DNA from: Ochotona curzoniae
Lineage: Eukaryota; Chordata; Mammalia; Lagomorpha; Ochotonidae
Reading direction: 5' to 3'
DNA length: 64,000 nucleotides
Assembly: GCF_017591425.1 (NCBI RefSeq)
Contig: NW_024466409.1
Location: 434,001 to 498,000 of the forward strand
This document shows, piece by piece, positions 11,519 to 22,050 of the stretch (position 1 is its first letter; each line of letters begins with the position of its first letter). The position numbers and the translations under genes were made by a program. The notes beneath the pieces were generated by a model. The model had not been told where the DNA came from, searched no databases, and saw only the letters and a list, made by a program, of their open reading frames with translations.

Positions 11519-11805
11519 CTTGGGCTGGCATTGTGGCATAGTGCATAACGCCACTGCCTGCAATGCTGACATCCCATTTGGATACTGGTTTTTGTCCCTG
11601 CTGCTCCACATCTGATCCTGCTCCTTGGTAACGCACATGGGAAGACAGTAGAAAATGACACAAGTATTTGGGCCCCTGCGTTCATGTAGGAGATTGGACT
11701 ACATGTCCAAGTTCTTGGCTTCAGCATGGCCCAGCCTCAGTTGTTGAGGCCATTTGTGGGGAGTGAAGCAGCAGATGAGGACTTCTGTATTACCACCTCC
11801 CCACA
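11519..11805 (+). repeat. Old C-SINE
   Basis: Rabbit-type CSINE: 'gggctggcattgtggcatag', 'gcctgcaatgctgacatccc', 'ggggagtgaagcagcagatg'. Confidence 0.85.
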
Positions 11806-12322
11806 CCCCCCAAGAAGGGACTGCAGGTAGTTCCTAAAATTACTAAAATGATAAAAACATTATGATGAATTCTTTAACCATAAAGCTTTTTCTATATTTA
11901 ACATCTTTCTTTAGGAGAGAACAGAAGGATATGAGTTAATAAATGAATGTAAATGGACATGATCAAGCTCTTAATAATAGCTCCAAAGGGTTTTCTAAAA
12001 CTCATCCTACTGTTTTTAGGCTTGCTTTCGATAAATGAAGAGGGAAGATCCAAACAGCTTACATGTCTGTCAAAATCACAATGTTAAATGCTGGTAGAAT
12101 TAAGAGCAACACCTAGGTCTCCTGACTCTTAGCCCAGTGTTCTTTCTTCTGTATCATATTGCTTTACAAGAGATCAAGATTGGATGAAATGAGAGTGTTT
12201 TCAGTCCCTGAACCTGATCATTACTAAGTTTTTGGGTTGGCAACGTACATGGGTAACAGATGAGAGTAAAATGTACATGTTTACATGCAAATATAAGCTT
12301 TCCATGTGTCTGTTTTTCTACT

Positions 12323-12642
12323 TAAAAATTTTTTTTTATTGGAAAGTCAGACTTACAGAGAGAAGGAAAGACAGAGAGAAAGAGCTTCCATCTGTTGGTT
12401 CATTCCACAAGTGGCTGCAATGCCCAGGGCTGAGCCAATCTGAAGCCAAGAGCCAAGAGCTTCTTCTGGATTTCCCACGTGAGTGCAGGGTCCCAACATT
12501 TTGCAACACCCTCAACTGCTTTCCCAGGTCAAAGGCTGGGAGCTGAATGGGAAGTGGAATAGCCAGGACAAGAACCGGTGTCCATATGGGACCCCATCAC
12601 ATGTAAGGCAAGGATTTAGCCTCTTGGCTACCACTCCAGGCC
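12323..12642 (-). repeat. C-SINE with target-site duplication
   Basis: Reverse CSINE from the poly-T end ('tttttttattggaaagtcag') to 'ctaccactccaggcc'. The duplication ctgtttttctact lies at 12310-12322 and 12643-12655. Confidence 0.92.
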
Positions 12643-12655
12643 CTGTTTTTCTACT

Positions 12656-13085
12656 CATATCATGTATGCTCCACCATCAATGATAAACTCTGTTCCAGCC
12701 AAACTAAGCCTATTTTGCACTGTCTTAAGGCCATATTTTAATACTACAGGAAATGTCTCCTGTTCTCTTATTCATATTCTATGAGTATTTTTAAAAATGC
12801 TGATCAAGATGATCCAACAACCATTTGTAGAGTATGGGCATTTACTGTCAACAACATCCATCTTATTTCACTGCTTTGCGACACCTCTTGTAATGATGTA
12901 AAATTATTTATGTTTTATCTACAGAATAAAAGCAGTCTCTGGCTGTTATAGAGTGATAAATCAAGCCCATTCCCAGAGCTAATGAGAAGAGATTTACTTC
13001 AAAGACATATTTGGAGAGTGTGATCAGCTCAAGACAGGTCAGTAGCAGGAATCCTGGTAGATTGGAAAGAATGTTAGATGAGGAG
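12656..13085. other. Unassigned intronic DNA
   Basis: Unique-looking sequence; nothing supported. Confidence 0.5.
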
Positions 13086-13089
13086 ACAG

Positions 13090-13340
13090 CAATAATAACA
13101 GCTTCTACTTGCCAAGATTCTGCTCTGACCAAGCACAGTGCTAGTTGCTTTATCCATTACCTAGAATCCTCAATAGAACCCAGCAAATGCAGGAGGGGAG
13201 GTAAAGTGGGAAGTATCACCAAGCTTGTAATTCTGTATTGCAATATATGTGAAATTCATCCGTTTTATATTCATAAAAATATATAGTTCAGCAAAGAAAA
13301 TATTATCCCCATTTTATAAATAAAGAATGCTACACCTCAC
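13090..13340 (-). repeat. MIR
   Basis: Antisense MIR: 'aataacagcttctacttgcc', 'aagcacagtgctagttgctt', then 'attatccccattttataaat' after an insertion of about 60-70 nt. Confidence 0.6.
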
Positions 13341-13379
13341 TCAAAAATCTATAATGTTTTCTTTTTTAAAATATTACTG

Positions 13380-13570
13380 TGAATTGGCAAATGTCTTCTC
13401 ATTTTTAGCTCTGCTACTAACAAGAAAAATGATCATTCATGGAGTTTTCATGTTCTCTGAACCTCAGCCTGCTCATCTACAATATGGGGACAATTATTTT
13501 CCCTTTCTGTGCTTTACTTGCAACATTCATATGTACACAGGGCTTCATAAAGGATGTCAGAGACCAGGAA
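13380..13570 (+). repeat. MIR
   Basis: Sense MIR: 'tctctgaacctcagcctgct', 'catctacaatatggggacaa', preceded by the tRNA-distal core. Confidence 0.6.
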
Positions 13571-14055
13571 GGATATGTGGATTGGTATTAAAGTCCTGGA
13601 CATGACAGCTGATCATTCCGATGATAACTGGACATTCGACCCAAACCCTCTGTCATTTCAGGAGGATTCATTTGAGCTCATCAGACAGCCCCTTCTAGCA
13701 TCAGAAAAGTGAATGGCTGTAAATGCATGTCATAATGATTTTCAGTGAGACCTGAAGCCAAGAGGTTAAGACAGAAAAATCCATTAACCAAATACTGCAT
13801 TCCTGAAGCCCTCCAGAGACTCCTGCTCCATCACTCATAGGGGTACATCTGTACACGCACACACAGAGACATTTTGCACTAGCAGGCTGTGCTGTGAAAG
13901 CAAGATTCAGCCGCTGAACTTAGATCCCACCACCAGAGGGCCAGTTAAATAAATGGTTTTGGGGCAAAGATTTCCATTTTCTATAGGTTTGGAGGGAGGG
14001 GGGACATCAGGACATCTGGCTGAGATGTCAGGAGGCCTTGGCTATACCTCACACT
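13571..14055. other. Unassigned intronic DNA
   Basis: No gene or clear repeat. A purine/G-rich stretch lies at 13990-14005. Confidence 0.45.
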
Positions 14056-14059
14056 CTGT

Positions 14060-14370
14060 TGCTTGTATACATTAGATAAGGTGTTTGACCTCTCAGCCCC
14101 ACTTTCCTTTTACATAAAAGTGGAATTATATCTATCTCAGACAAATTGTCTGTCCCTGGGCCAGTGTTTCCTATGCTGTGAAACTGATGTCAGTGACTAA
14201 GGGTATGGAACACATTGGATGCTGGCCCTGCACTGAGGCTTTATTCCTCCTTACAGTCCTGTGAGAAGGGTCCTGATAGCAGTAAACCTACAACTCAGGC
14301 AGTTCTGTAATTTGCCCCTGGCCACACGGCAGTTAAGTTATAGACTTGGGATTCAAATCCAAGTCTGATT
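14060..14370. repeat. Two MIR-derived fragments in opposite orientation
   Basis: 14060-14150 contains sense MIR-like 'cctctcagccccactttcct'. 14225-14370 contains antisense MIR-like 'ttgcccctggccacacggca' and 'gacttgggattcaaatccaa'. The boundaries are diffuse. Confidence 0.5.
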
Positions 14371-14386
14371 TGAAACTCTATGCTCG

Positions 14387-14726
14387 TATTTTTTTTTTTT
14401 TTAAAAAAGATGTATCTATCTTTATCGGAAAGCCAGATGTGCAGAGAGAAGGATGCACAGAAATATTGTCTACTAGTTCACCTCCCAAGTAGCCGGAATG
14501 GCTGGAACTGAGTTAATTCAAAGCTAGAAGCCAGGACCTTCCCTCTAGTCTCCCAAGTGGGTGCAGGGTGCCAAGGCTTTGGTCCATCCTCTGCCTCCTT
14601 CCCAGGCTATAAGCAGGGAGTTGGAAGGGAAGTATAGCAGCTGGGACACAAACTGGCATCCATGTGGGACCCCGGTACATGCAAGATGTGGCTTCAGGCA
14701 CTTGGCCATCATGCTGGCCCCAAAAT
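14387..14726 (-). repeat. C-SINE (first of an adjacent pair)
   Basis: Reverse CSINE with a long T tract at its left end. Flanking repeats are actctatgctcg (about 14375-14386) and actctgtgcttg (14727-14738). The right-hand copy also serves as the left target repeat of the next SINE. Confidence 0.88.
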
Positions 14727-14737
14727 ACTCTGTGCTT

Positions 14738-15089
14738 GAGGCCCAGTGCAGTAGTCTAGTGGCTAAAGTCTTCACCTTGAATGCACCAGGATCCTATATG
14801 GCCACCAGTTCTAATCCCAGTGGCCCCTGTCCCCATCTAGCTCCCTGCTTATAGCCTGGGAAAGTACTCAAGGATGGTCTAAGCCTTGAGAGATCCTGTA
14901 CTCGCATGGGAAACTCAGAAGAAGCTCCTGGTTCCTGGCTTCATATTGGCTTCGGATTGCCTCAGCTACAGCCATTGTGGCTGCTTGGGGAGTTATTCAT
15001 TGGATGGAAGATCTTCCTCTCTGTCTCTCTTCCTCTCTGTATGTCTGATTTTCCAATGAAAATAAATAAATCTTTAAAAAAAAAAGGCC
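14738..15089 (+). repeat. C-SINE (second of an adjacent pair)
   Basis: Forward CSINE from 'gaggcccagtgcagtagtct' to the A tail. The target repeat ctctgtgct lies immediately left (14728-14736) and right (15090-15098). Confidence 0.9.
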
Positions 15090-15098
15090 CTCTGTGCT

Positions 15099-15358
15099 CT
15101 TCACCACTTAATCATAGTCCTAGAATAGAAATGAAATAAAATTTATTACTATGTGCCTCCAGGGTACATGGGCACAAAGAGGTGCTATAGAGCCTGTGGG
15201 CAGAAGGTTGCCCTGTGGCTATGGGGCCTTGAATGAGTCTGTATGTATCTTGAGAATGGAAGGGATGCAGTGAGAGTATCTGACAGAGATACATTTACTG
15301 CTGTACTTCCTGAAGTCACAAAGTCAGGCATACTGGGAACATAGGTGGTGGCTCTAAA

Positions 15359-15362
<4 letters not shown>
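15099..15362. other. Unassigned intronic DNA
   Basis: Nothing recognised between the SINE pair and the GT microsatellite. Confidence 0.5.

Positions 15363-15438
<76 letters not shown>
15363..15438 (+). repeat. (GT)38 microsatellite
   Basis: Uninterrupted 76-nt GT tract, followed by a GA-rich stretch. All long frames crossing it are artefacts of the dinucleotide repeat. Confidence 0.98.
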
Positions 15439-15452
<14 letters not shown>

Positions 15453-15545
15453 TCTTCCATTCATTGGTTCTCTCCCCAAACAGCTTCAACAACCAGGCCT
15501 GGGCCAGGCTAAACTTAACCACTGTGCCAAACACCTGTTCCTGTT
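15439..15545 (-). repeat. C-SINE remnant with internal deletion
   Basis: Reverse CSINE 3' part ('gatcttccattcattggttc', 'caggcctgggccaggctaaa') joined to the complement of the SINE head ('cttaaccactgtgcc'); the middle is missing. Confidence 0.7.
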
Positions 15546-16045
15546 CTGTATTAAAGTCAAGAGTTGAAGGCTGGTTTGGCAGTGAAGGAAGCTTACTGAA
15601 GACAAAAGTAAAACATAGCCATGCATGATCACAGATGTCCTTGAAACTGACAGCCTTCAAGGTGATGGTACTAGACACTAATGAGGAAAAAAGATGTGAC
15701 TGCAAAAGCAGAACTCACTTTCAGAAAGCTGGGCCATTCCCTGCCCCTACCCAACAGCTCTACCTTCAGCCCCAGCTGCTGACACAGACAGGATGGAGGG
15801 TCAAGAGGAAGAACCCACATTCTCAAACCTAGGCTGCACCCAACTAAAAATAGTGGTGCAATTCCAATGTCTGCTACTGTTACCCGCCTTCGCACCCTAA
15901 ACACCGGGTTGATTAACTCCTCGTCACATCCACCTACCCAGGTGTTCATTCCCACAGCTTACAGACCCTGGGAAGTCAGAACCCCTGAGAAAACAGGGAG
16001 CACCTGCTCCTATGTGGAGCCTTTTTCACCTGTGTATTCATCTGA
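15546..16045. other. Unassigned intronic DNA
   Basis: No supported gene or repeat. Confidence 0.45.
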
Positions 16046-16049
16046 GCTT

Positions 16050-16150
16050 CATTCCAACTCTGGGTGGCATTTCACAGGTAAGGAAACTGAAGCCAGATGG
16101 ATAAGGTGACTTCCCAGGGTCCTTCAGCTACTAAGTAAGCAAACAGTTGT
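16050..16150 (-). repeat. MIR fragment
   Basis: 'catttcacaggtaaggaaac' then 'tgaagccagatggataagg', antisense MIR core. Confidence 0.65.
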
Positions 16151-16610
16151 GGGAGCCAAACGACTCCAAAAGTCAAGCTCTTGAAAAACACAGAAGCCTA
16201 GCACATTTTCACAGTAACAAGTGGAGCTTCTTGTAAGCTCTGTGAGTGATGAAAGAAACACTGTCCTCCAATTTACTTTTCACCACTGGGAAGGAACCAG
16301 CAAAGCAGCCACTTGTATGATTCATTCCTGTGGCTGAAGGAGGAGACTTCTCTTGGTTGGGGCTTCAGCATCTACTAAGTGTGCTCACTCTACCCTGTTC
16401 TCCTCCACTTGGCTCTGGGAGGCAGAAATTATTATTCAACAGTTTCTGTAATCCCTTGCCTCAAGGTATGATTACCTTAGACTTTCAAATGACAAGGATA
16501 TCATAAATCATAATAAAGGACAAAAGGAGAAAAGATCAGGAAAGAGGATGTTCTGAAAAGCAAAGAAGGAGGAAGAGATATAACTTCTAAAGAGAATAAC
16601 TTCTAAAGTT
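16151..16610. other. Unassigned intronic DNA
   Basis: Nothing recognised. A 13-nt repeat (ataacttctaaag) occurs at about 16580 and 16597. Confidence 0.45.
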
Positions 16611-16614
16611 AATT

Positions 16615-16735
16615 CCTAATGATTTCTTTATGTAATGATCCTAGCATCTCCATTTTCTAGATGAAGAATGTGAGGTTCAGAAAGGTTAAGATCTGAGGTC
16701 CAACGTCAGACATAGAATGGATTAAGAACCTAAGT
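16615..16735 (-). repeat. MIR fragment
   Basis: 'atctccattttctagatgaa' and 'gtgaggttcagaaaggttaa' match antisense MIR. Confidence 0.65.
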
Positions 16736-16740
16736 CTTGA

Positions 16741-17413
16741 AGCCAACTCTGTGGTACAGTAGACTAAGCTTCCACCTGTGGTGCTGGCATCCCATATGGG
16801 CACCAGTTCAAGTCCTGGATGCTCCATTTCCCATCCAACTCCCTGTTTATTGCCTGGGACAGCAGCAGAGGATGGCTTAAGTCCTTGGGCCCCCGCACCC
16901 AGATAGAAGCTCCAGGCTCCTGGTTTTGGATGAGTTCAGCTCCAGTTCTTGTGGCCATTTGGAGAGTGAACCAGAAGATGGATGATCTTTCTCTGTCTCT
17001 CCTTCTCTTTCTTCAAATCTGCCTTTCTTTTTTTTTTTTTTTAAGATTTATTTATTTATTGGAAAGTCAGATATACAGAGAGGAGGAGAGACAGAGAGGA
17101 AGATCTTCCATCCGATGATTCACTCCCCAAGTGAGCACAATGGCCGATGCTATGCCAATCCGAAGCCAGGATCCAGGAACTTCTTCCGGGTGTCCCACAC
17201 GGGTGCAGGGTCCCAAAGCTTTGGGCCGTCCTCTACTGCTTTCCCAGGCCACAAGCAGGGAGCTGGATGGGAAGTGGAGCTGCAGGGATTAGAACTGGCG
17301 CCCATATGGGATCCTGGCGCGTTCAAGGCGAGGACTTTAGCTGCTAGGCCACACCGCTGGGCCATAAATCTGCCTTTCAAATAAAAACAAAATAAATCTT
17401 TAAAAAAAAAAAA
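16741..17413 (+). repeat. Old C-SINE split by a younger SINE
   Basis: The rabbit-type outer element begins 'agccaactctgtggtacagt' and reaches 'caaatctgcctttc' at 17027, then resumes at 17366 with the same phrase and ends in 'aataaatctttaaaaaaa'. It is interrupted by the inner SINE at 17028-17365. Confidence 0.92.
17028..17365 (-). repeat. Young C-SINE nested in an old C-SINE
   Basis: Pika-type reverse CSINE from the T tract to 'aggccacaccgctgggccat'. The host repeat aaatctgcctttc is duplicated on both sides (17015-17027 and 17366-17378), which proves the insertion order. Confidence 0.95.
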
Positions 17414-17664
17414 ACTGAAGTCTTCTAATTTCTAATCAGGGCTTCCTCCAACTCCCTCATCTAATAAACTGAGAACAGAAATCCATGAGAACATCAGAGA
17501 AAGAACTCTGTAGCCTTGTAGTCCTTGTTGCATGGCAGGGGCAAGGAGGAGATAGTCATTGTGACAATATCAGAGAGAAGCAGCACTGAGCCTACAACTG
17601 TGGGTTCAGGAAACAGAATACTTTTTCAAGCCCTACCTTACAGATCTATTAATTGTGTATTTTC

Positions 17665-17765
17665 CCTACTTGCAAAATACAGCTAATACTCTTATCTACC
17701 TTACATGGTTGAGTAAAGCTTGGCACAACGGCAAGCACTTGGTAAGCGTTAGCTGTCACCTGACC
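17665..17765 (+). repeat. MIR 3' fragment
   Basis: 'gttgagtaaagcttggcaca' and 'gcaagcacttggtaagcgtt' match the end of sense MIR. Confidence 0.6.
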
Positions 17766-18515
17766 TACTGTGTGACACATGGGAAGTGTCTGGGACAGCA
17801 GTGGAGGATGAATGCTTACTCCTTGCTGCACAGCTCCCCAAATCTCCATTCTCTGTAGGTCTGTTGAGATGTCTAGAGTTGGAAACTGCATGGGCAGTGA
17901 GTACTTTCCAGGCAGGGCAATTTAACTGGGTTGCTGGCCTTGCTTCCCAGGGCAGCAAGCTGTTCTGTAAAGTCAGGAATCATATTTTGTGCTTACAGGT
18001 CACTACCTGGAAATTAGTGACTCCATCCTGGGTTTTCCCTAGGTGACAGAGCCTTCACAAGTATGATGCTTGTACTGAGAGCACCCTCTCCCCCTACCCC
18101 ACCCCCCCAAACGGCTTCTTGGCATTTAGGGAGAAAGTCTAGCAGCAGAGGCTGACTCCTGCAAAAGATGGCAAGGAAAGCAGCCTTTGCTCTGGGCCAG
18201 ATTACGACTAGAGCAGGAATAATTATAGAACAGTCACAGGCATGGAACACTGGCACAGGAATCACACCACTAGGGCTTATAGCTCACAGCAAGACCAGCG
18301 AGCAGAAACAGTATCCATACAAACATCAGGGAAAAAACCCATCACTAAGTAGATCTGTCTTACAGAGGCAACCCTCTGATCTTTCTACAAAGTTAAAAGT
18401 CTTCATTCCAACTTCCTATCAGGTAATTCTAGCTGCATATACTGTATGCATCTTACAACTCAGATAATTCAAAAACAAATTTATCATCATGTCCCAAATC
18501 AACTCTTTTCCTTCC
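17766..18515. other. Unassigned intronic DNA
   Basis: No recognisable exon or repeat. Overlapping frames at 17650-18050 on both strands conflict and lack domains. Confidence 0.45.
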
Positions 18516-18519
18516 CCAT

Positions 18520-18840
18520 GTAGTATTTATTCCCTGAGAACCTATACAGTCAGAACACTGATGACCACTCCCTTGATCCTACTCATTCTTTCGCTTCCCT
18601 TCTCACCCTGTTCACACTAAGTCAGTGAATCCTGGTAAACTGAACTTAGGTTTTTTTATATTTCTTTATATCTCTTTTATCTCTTCCCTACTGCCCCGAT
18701 GCAGCTCTCTCCTTTGTTCTAGTCACCCTGTTCCCCTTCTCACCTCCCAGGCTCCTTCCCTTTCAACATAGCCTTCATTCTGACCCTAGGATGATTTTCT
18801 GAAAATACAGGTTGCATCATATATGCTCAGTTTTACATGC
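18520..18840 (+). repeat. Probable L2 LINE fragment
   Basis: Pyrimidine-rich sequence with L2-like phrases ('cttctcaccctgttcacac', 'tctgaccctaggatgatttt') in plausible order. Strongly diverged. Confidence 0.35.
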
Positions 18841-18849
18841 CAATTTGCA

Positions 18850-19140
18850 CTAGTTACTCAAACTCGTTTGTACCTGTAAAGGAGATTATCAGGTGGGACT
18901 GATCCAACCATGGGAAGGCCTCAGGAACACCAGTGGGGTTTCCTAAGTTCTGCCTGGTGACTGTAGCAGCAGCTCCTGCCCTCCTTTCCCGCCTGCCCTT
19001 CGCGACAGCCTGCTTTGTGGATTTCACCACAGCCAAGTGAGCCAATTCTTCACCCTTTTGTCTCCTACCAGGTCTCTTTCTCTTTTTGGACTTGTCTTTG
19101 AAGCAAAAAGTCTCATTTTGATAGGGGTTGTCAGCCTGAT
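18850..19140 (-). other. Lys/Arg-rich minus-strand frame, probably non-coding
   Basis: Part of a 121-codon minus-strand frame (18854-19219). Its N-terminal part is translated L1-like DNA, while the stretch KDKSKKRKRPGRRQKGEELA and the following ERRAGAAATVTRQN look like a basic protein tail. Local GC and CpG are higher than in the surroundings. No family recognised; it could be a small retrocopy or chance. Confidence 0.15.
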
Positions 19141-19144
19141 AAGA

Positions 19145-19215
19145 ATTGGTAACTAGAACATGCCAACTTTTGGCAAGGATGTGGAGAATACAGAAATCTT
19201 TATGTACTGCCAGGG
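19145..19215 (+). repeat. L1 ORF2 fragment
   Basis: 'ttggcaaggatgtggagaat' followed by 'gtactgccagggtcatg' resembles the conserved L1 ORF2 3' segment. Very short remnant. Confidence 0.45.
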
Positions 19216-19564
19216 TCATGTGCCAGCCATTAAGCCCAGTTCATTACATATATGATCTGACTTAAGGGAAACCAGGACTTGGGGAAGTTATAATTCACTC
19301 AAAGTAACATGGCTAGCAAAATGGCAAAGTAAGGTCTGTTCACGGACTTAGTGTTCTCCAAAATTACATCAAATTCATTTGAGAGTTACAGTAAAAGTAT
19401 TTATTGAAGCAATAATATTCTATCCTGCCTTTTGCACAAAACTGAGACTTTTCTTTTCCAGCTATGCTTAAGCATTTTATAATATCCAAAGATCTGTATG
19501 AAGCAAGGGGGATTGGAGGGGCCCCAGATTATTATCCTTTTTTTTAAAAGATGTTAATTAGAGC

Positions 19565-19765
19565 CTGCTATGGTTTAAGTGTCCTCCAAGGCTTCCTGTG
19601 TTGAAATGCAATTTCTATTGTGAGATATTAAGAGGGTGGAAACTTAATTAGACTATGGTGTTTAGAGGTGGGGCCTATGGAGATGAGGCCATATTTGAAA
19701 CTTACTCAACTGTTCTTTTACAATCCCAGGACCCTTATATCAAATCAGCTAAGATTCCTCCTCAG
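19565..19765 (+). repeat. MaLR (MST/THE1-like) LTR fragment
   Basis: 'tgctatggtttaagtgtcct', 'tgttgaaatgcaatttctat', 'aagagggtggaaacttaatt' and 'aggtggggcctatgg' follow the 5' part of a mammalian ERVL-MaLR LTR. No coding sequence. Confidence 0.7.
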
Positions 19766-19984
19766 AAAGGCTGTCCCTTCCCCTAAACCTTCTTTGGCCA
19801 TCCTCTTCATTTTGCATGATTAAATTTATAAAAACCTATCCAAGAGCTGCCCATACTATTTTTTCCCTTATACCTAAATAATGTCATTTGCTGAAAAATG
19901 TCTCAACTTAGCTCCCCATTGATCATTATAAATTCCACTTATTCAAAATCCATCTATGTGGTACTACCTAAATAAAACAAACAG

Positions 19985-20312
19985 ACTTGGGTCCAGTCAT
20001 AGATTAAGTGGCTGCTGGTGGTATCATCAGGATCATACAGGAATACCAGTTCAACCCCTAGATGCCTGCTTGCCATCAGGCTTCCTGCTAAAGCACTTGG
20101 GAAGGTAGCAGAAGACAGCCCAAGTGCTTGAACCCCTGCCATCCATTCTGGAAACCCAGGTAGAGTTCTAGGCTCCTAGTTTCAGCATGGTGCAACCCCA
20201 ACAGTTGCAGCCATTTGGGAAATAAATCAGTGGATAAAGTGCGCATTCACTCTTTACCCCTTTCTCTCATTCTACCTTCCAATAAATAAATAAGTAAAAT
20301 GAACTTTTTTTT
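19985..20312 (+). repeat. Old C-SINE
   Basis: Diverged forward CSINE with 'ataccagttcaacccctaga', 'gggaaggtagcagaagacag', 'cagccatttgggaaataaat' and 'aataaataaataagtaaa' at the end. Confidence 0.8.
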
Positions 20313-21014
20313 TTAAAGGAAGAGATCCACAAAACTCATAAAATCTGTCAACAAGGCATGATATCAAAGTTCCACCTCTAGGTGGCCTCCCTTCTGTCCA
20401 CTGTACAGTGATGAAACTGCCAGCCTGTGGGCCCACTCCTTCGATCTTTTTCAGCTGCAGCCTATACAGAGCTGCTAGGAATTTCTCATTAATCAGGAAG
20501 GATTCAGCCCCTGCCTTTATCTTCACACCCCCCTAGGACACCATTAAGTCAACTGGAAAGATATAAAGGTGGTGTGAATCCAGCAAGAGAAAGAGACTGG
20601 AAAAGAAACAACAGAAGAATAGGTAGTCCAATGCATTTTAGTTGAAATGGACGGGGGAGGTAAGTGATATCTTAGAGTAGAGGAGGCTACAGCCAAGGCA
20701 CTGAAGAAGGAAGGGTATAAATGGAGCCCATGTTTCTTGCAGAACACAGAAAGTCTCAGGAATGACAGGCCCCAAGTACCTTTGAAAGTTGAGTAAGGAT
20801 ATGACTGGGAAAAAAAAAAATGTATATTTCTGAGGTACGCAGAGGTCCAGATTCTCCTCAACACACACAATGAGGCAACCTATTTTTTGCCAACCTAAGG
20901 GAACATCAGATTTTTAGGATCTGGAGAAACTGACCCAGGGAGGCCTTGGACTCAGAAAAAGAAAACACATTAAAGGGCGTGAATGAGCATAAGCACAAAA
21001 CAGATGGGTAAAGT
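20313..21014. other. Unassigned intronic DNA
   Basis: No gene recognised. Frames on the minus strand (20272-20870) have no domain content. Confidence 0.45.
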
Positions 21015-21025
21015 GAGTTTGCATA

Positions 21026-21356
21026 TTTTTTTAAAGATTTATTATTTTTATTGGAAGGTCAGATATACAGAGAGGAGAAGAGACAGAGAGGAAGATCTTC
21101 CATCTGATGGTTCATTCCTGAAGTAGCCGCAACAGCTGTAGCTGAGCCAATCTGAAGCCAGAAACTAGAAGCCTCTTCTGGATCTCCCACATGGGTGCAG
21201 GGTCCCAAGGCTCTGGCCCATCCTTGACTACTTTCCCAGGCTACAAGCAGGGAGCTGGATGGGAAGCAAGGCCACCGGGATTAGAACCAGTGCCCATATG
21301 AGATACTGACATATTCAAGGTGAGGACTTTAGCTGCTAGGCTACCCTACCGCGCCC
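21026..21356 (-). repeat. Young C-SINE with target-site duplication
   Basis: Reverse pika-type CSINE. The duplication gagtttgcata lies at 21015-21025 and 21357-21367. Confidence 0.95.
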
Positions 21357-21367
21357 GAGTTTGCATA

Positions 21368-22050
21368 CTGATTACAGGATATCCTATCTTTCGCCAGAAC
21401 TTGCTCCAGAAAGATACCAATTAGGCACATACATTCCCATGCAGGATTCAGAAAAATAGTCCATAAGAATTGATCTCTGGAGGTCTACCAGTAAAAAACC
21501 TTCCCCTACTCTTCAAACATTTTCCAAGGAAGCCCAGGAGCCAACACATTACTCCATGCACACAGGCTCACTTAGTACTTCACTTTTCAGTCAGAACAGA
21601 GGACCAGGGACCATCAGATACTTAGAGGAAATACCCTGTGACAGTCAGGGTCTCAGCAGAAGACAGAACCTCAAACTGGGTAGCAGAGGGAAGTTTCATA
21701 AAGGAACCATGTACAGAGATACGAACACTGGTTCATATCCTAGGGCTAGAGCTTTACCACCTCTGAGACTGTGGAGGTCAAAGAAAGGAGCAGTTACCAG
21801 AACTGAACAGGAAGGAACAGAAACAGTGGCCTGACTAGAGCTTCAGTCTATTTGGCTATTGCAATCATGCAGGGAAGGAACTTGCAGAGTGAATACACTA
21901 ACCTCTTTTTCCATCTTCACATCTGTTGAACCACTGGGGCAGCCTAACCAGGGGTGAAGGAGAGGGTACCTGTCGAAGGAGGGCTTCCCTATAATACGCA
22001 GGGTGAGAATGTGTGGATAACATGTCTGGAGGCCAATCAGAAAGCACATG
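21368..22050. other. Unassigned intronic DNA
   Basis: Unique-looking sequence; no supported gene. Confidence 0.45.

Noticed and set aside
15185..15705. Frames of 69-129 codons with long Thr-His or Cys-Val runs
   Set aside because: They are translations of the GT/CA microsatellite and adjoining SINE, not genes.
18854..19219. Ribosomal-protein retropseudogene reading of the basic frame
   Set aside because: The peptide did not match any ribosomal protein I could recall; kept only as a low-interest observation.
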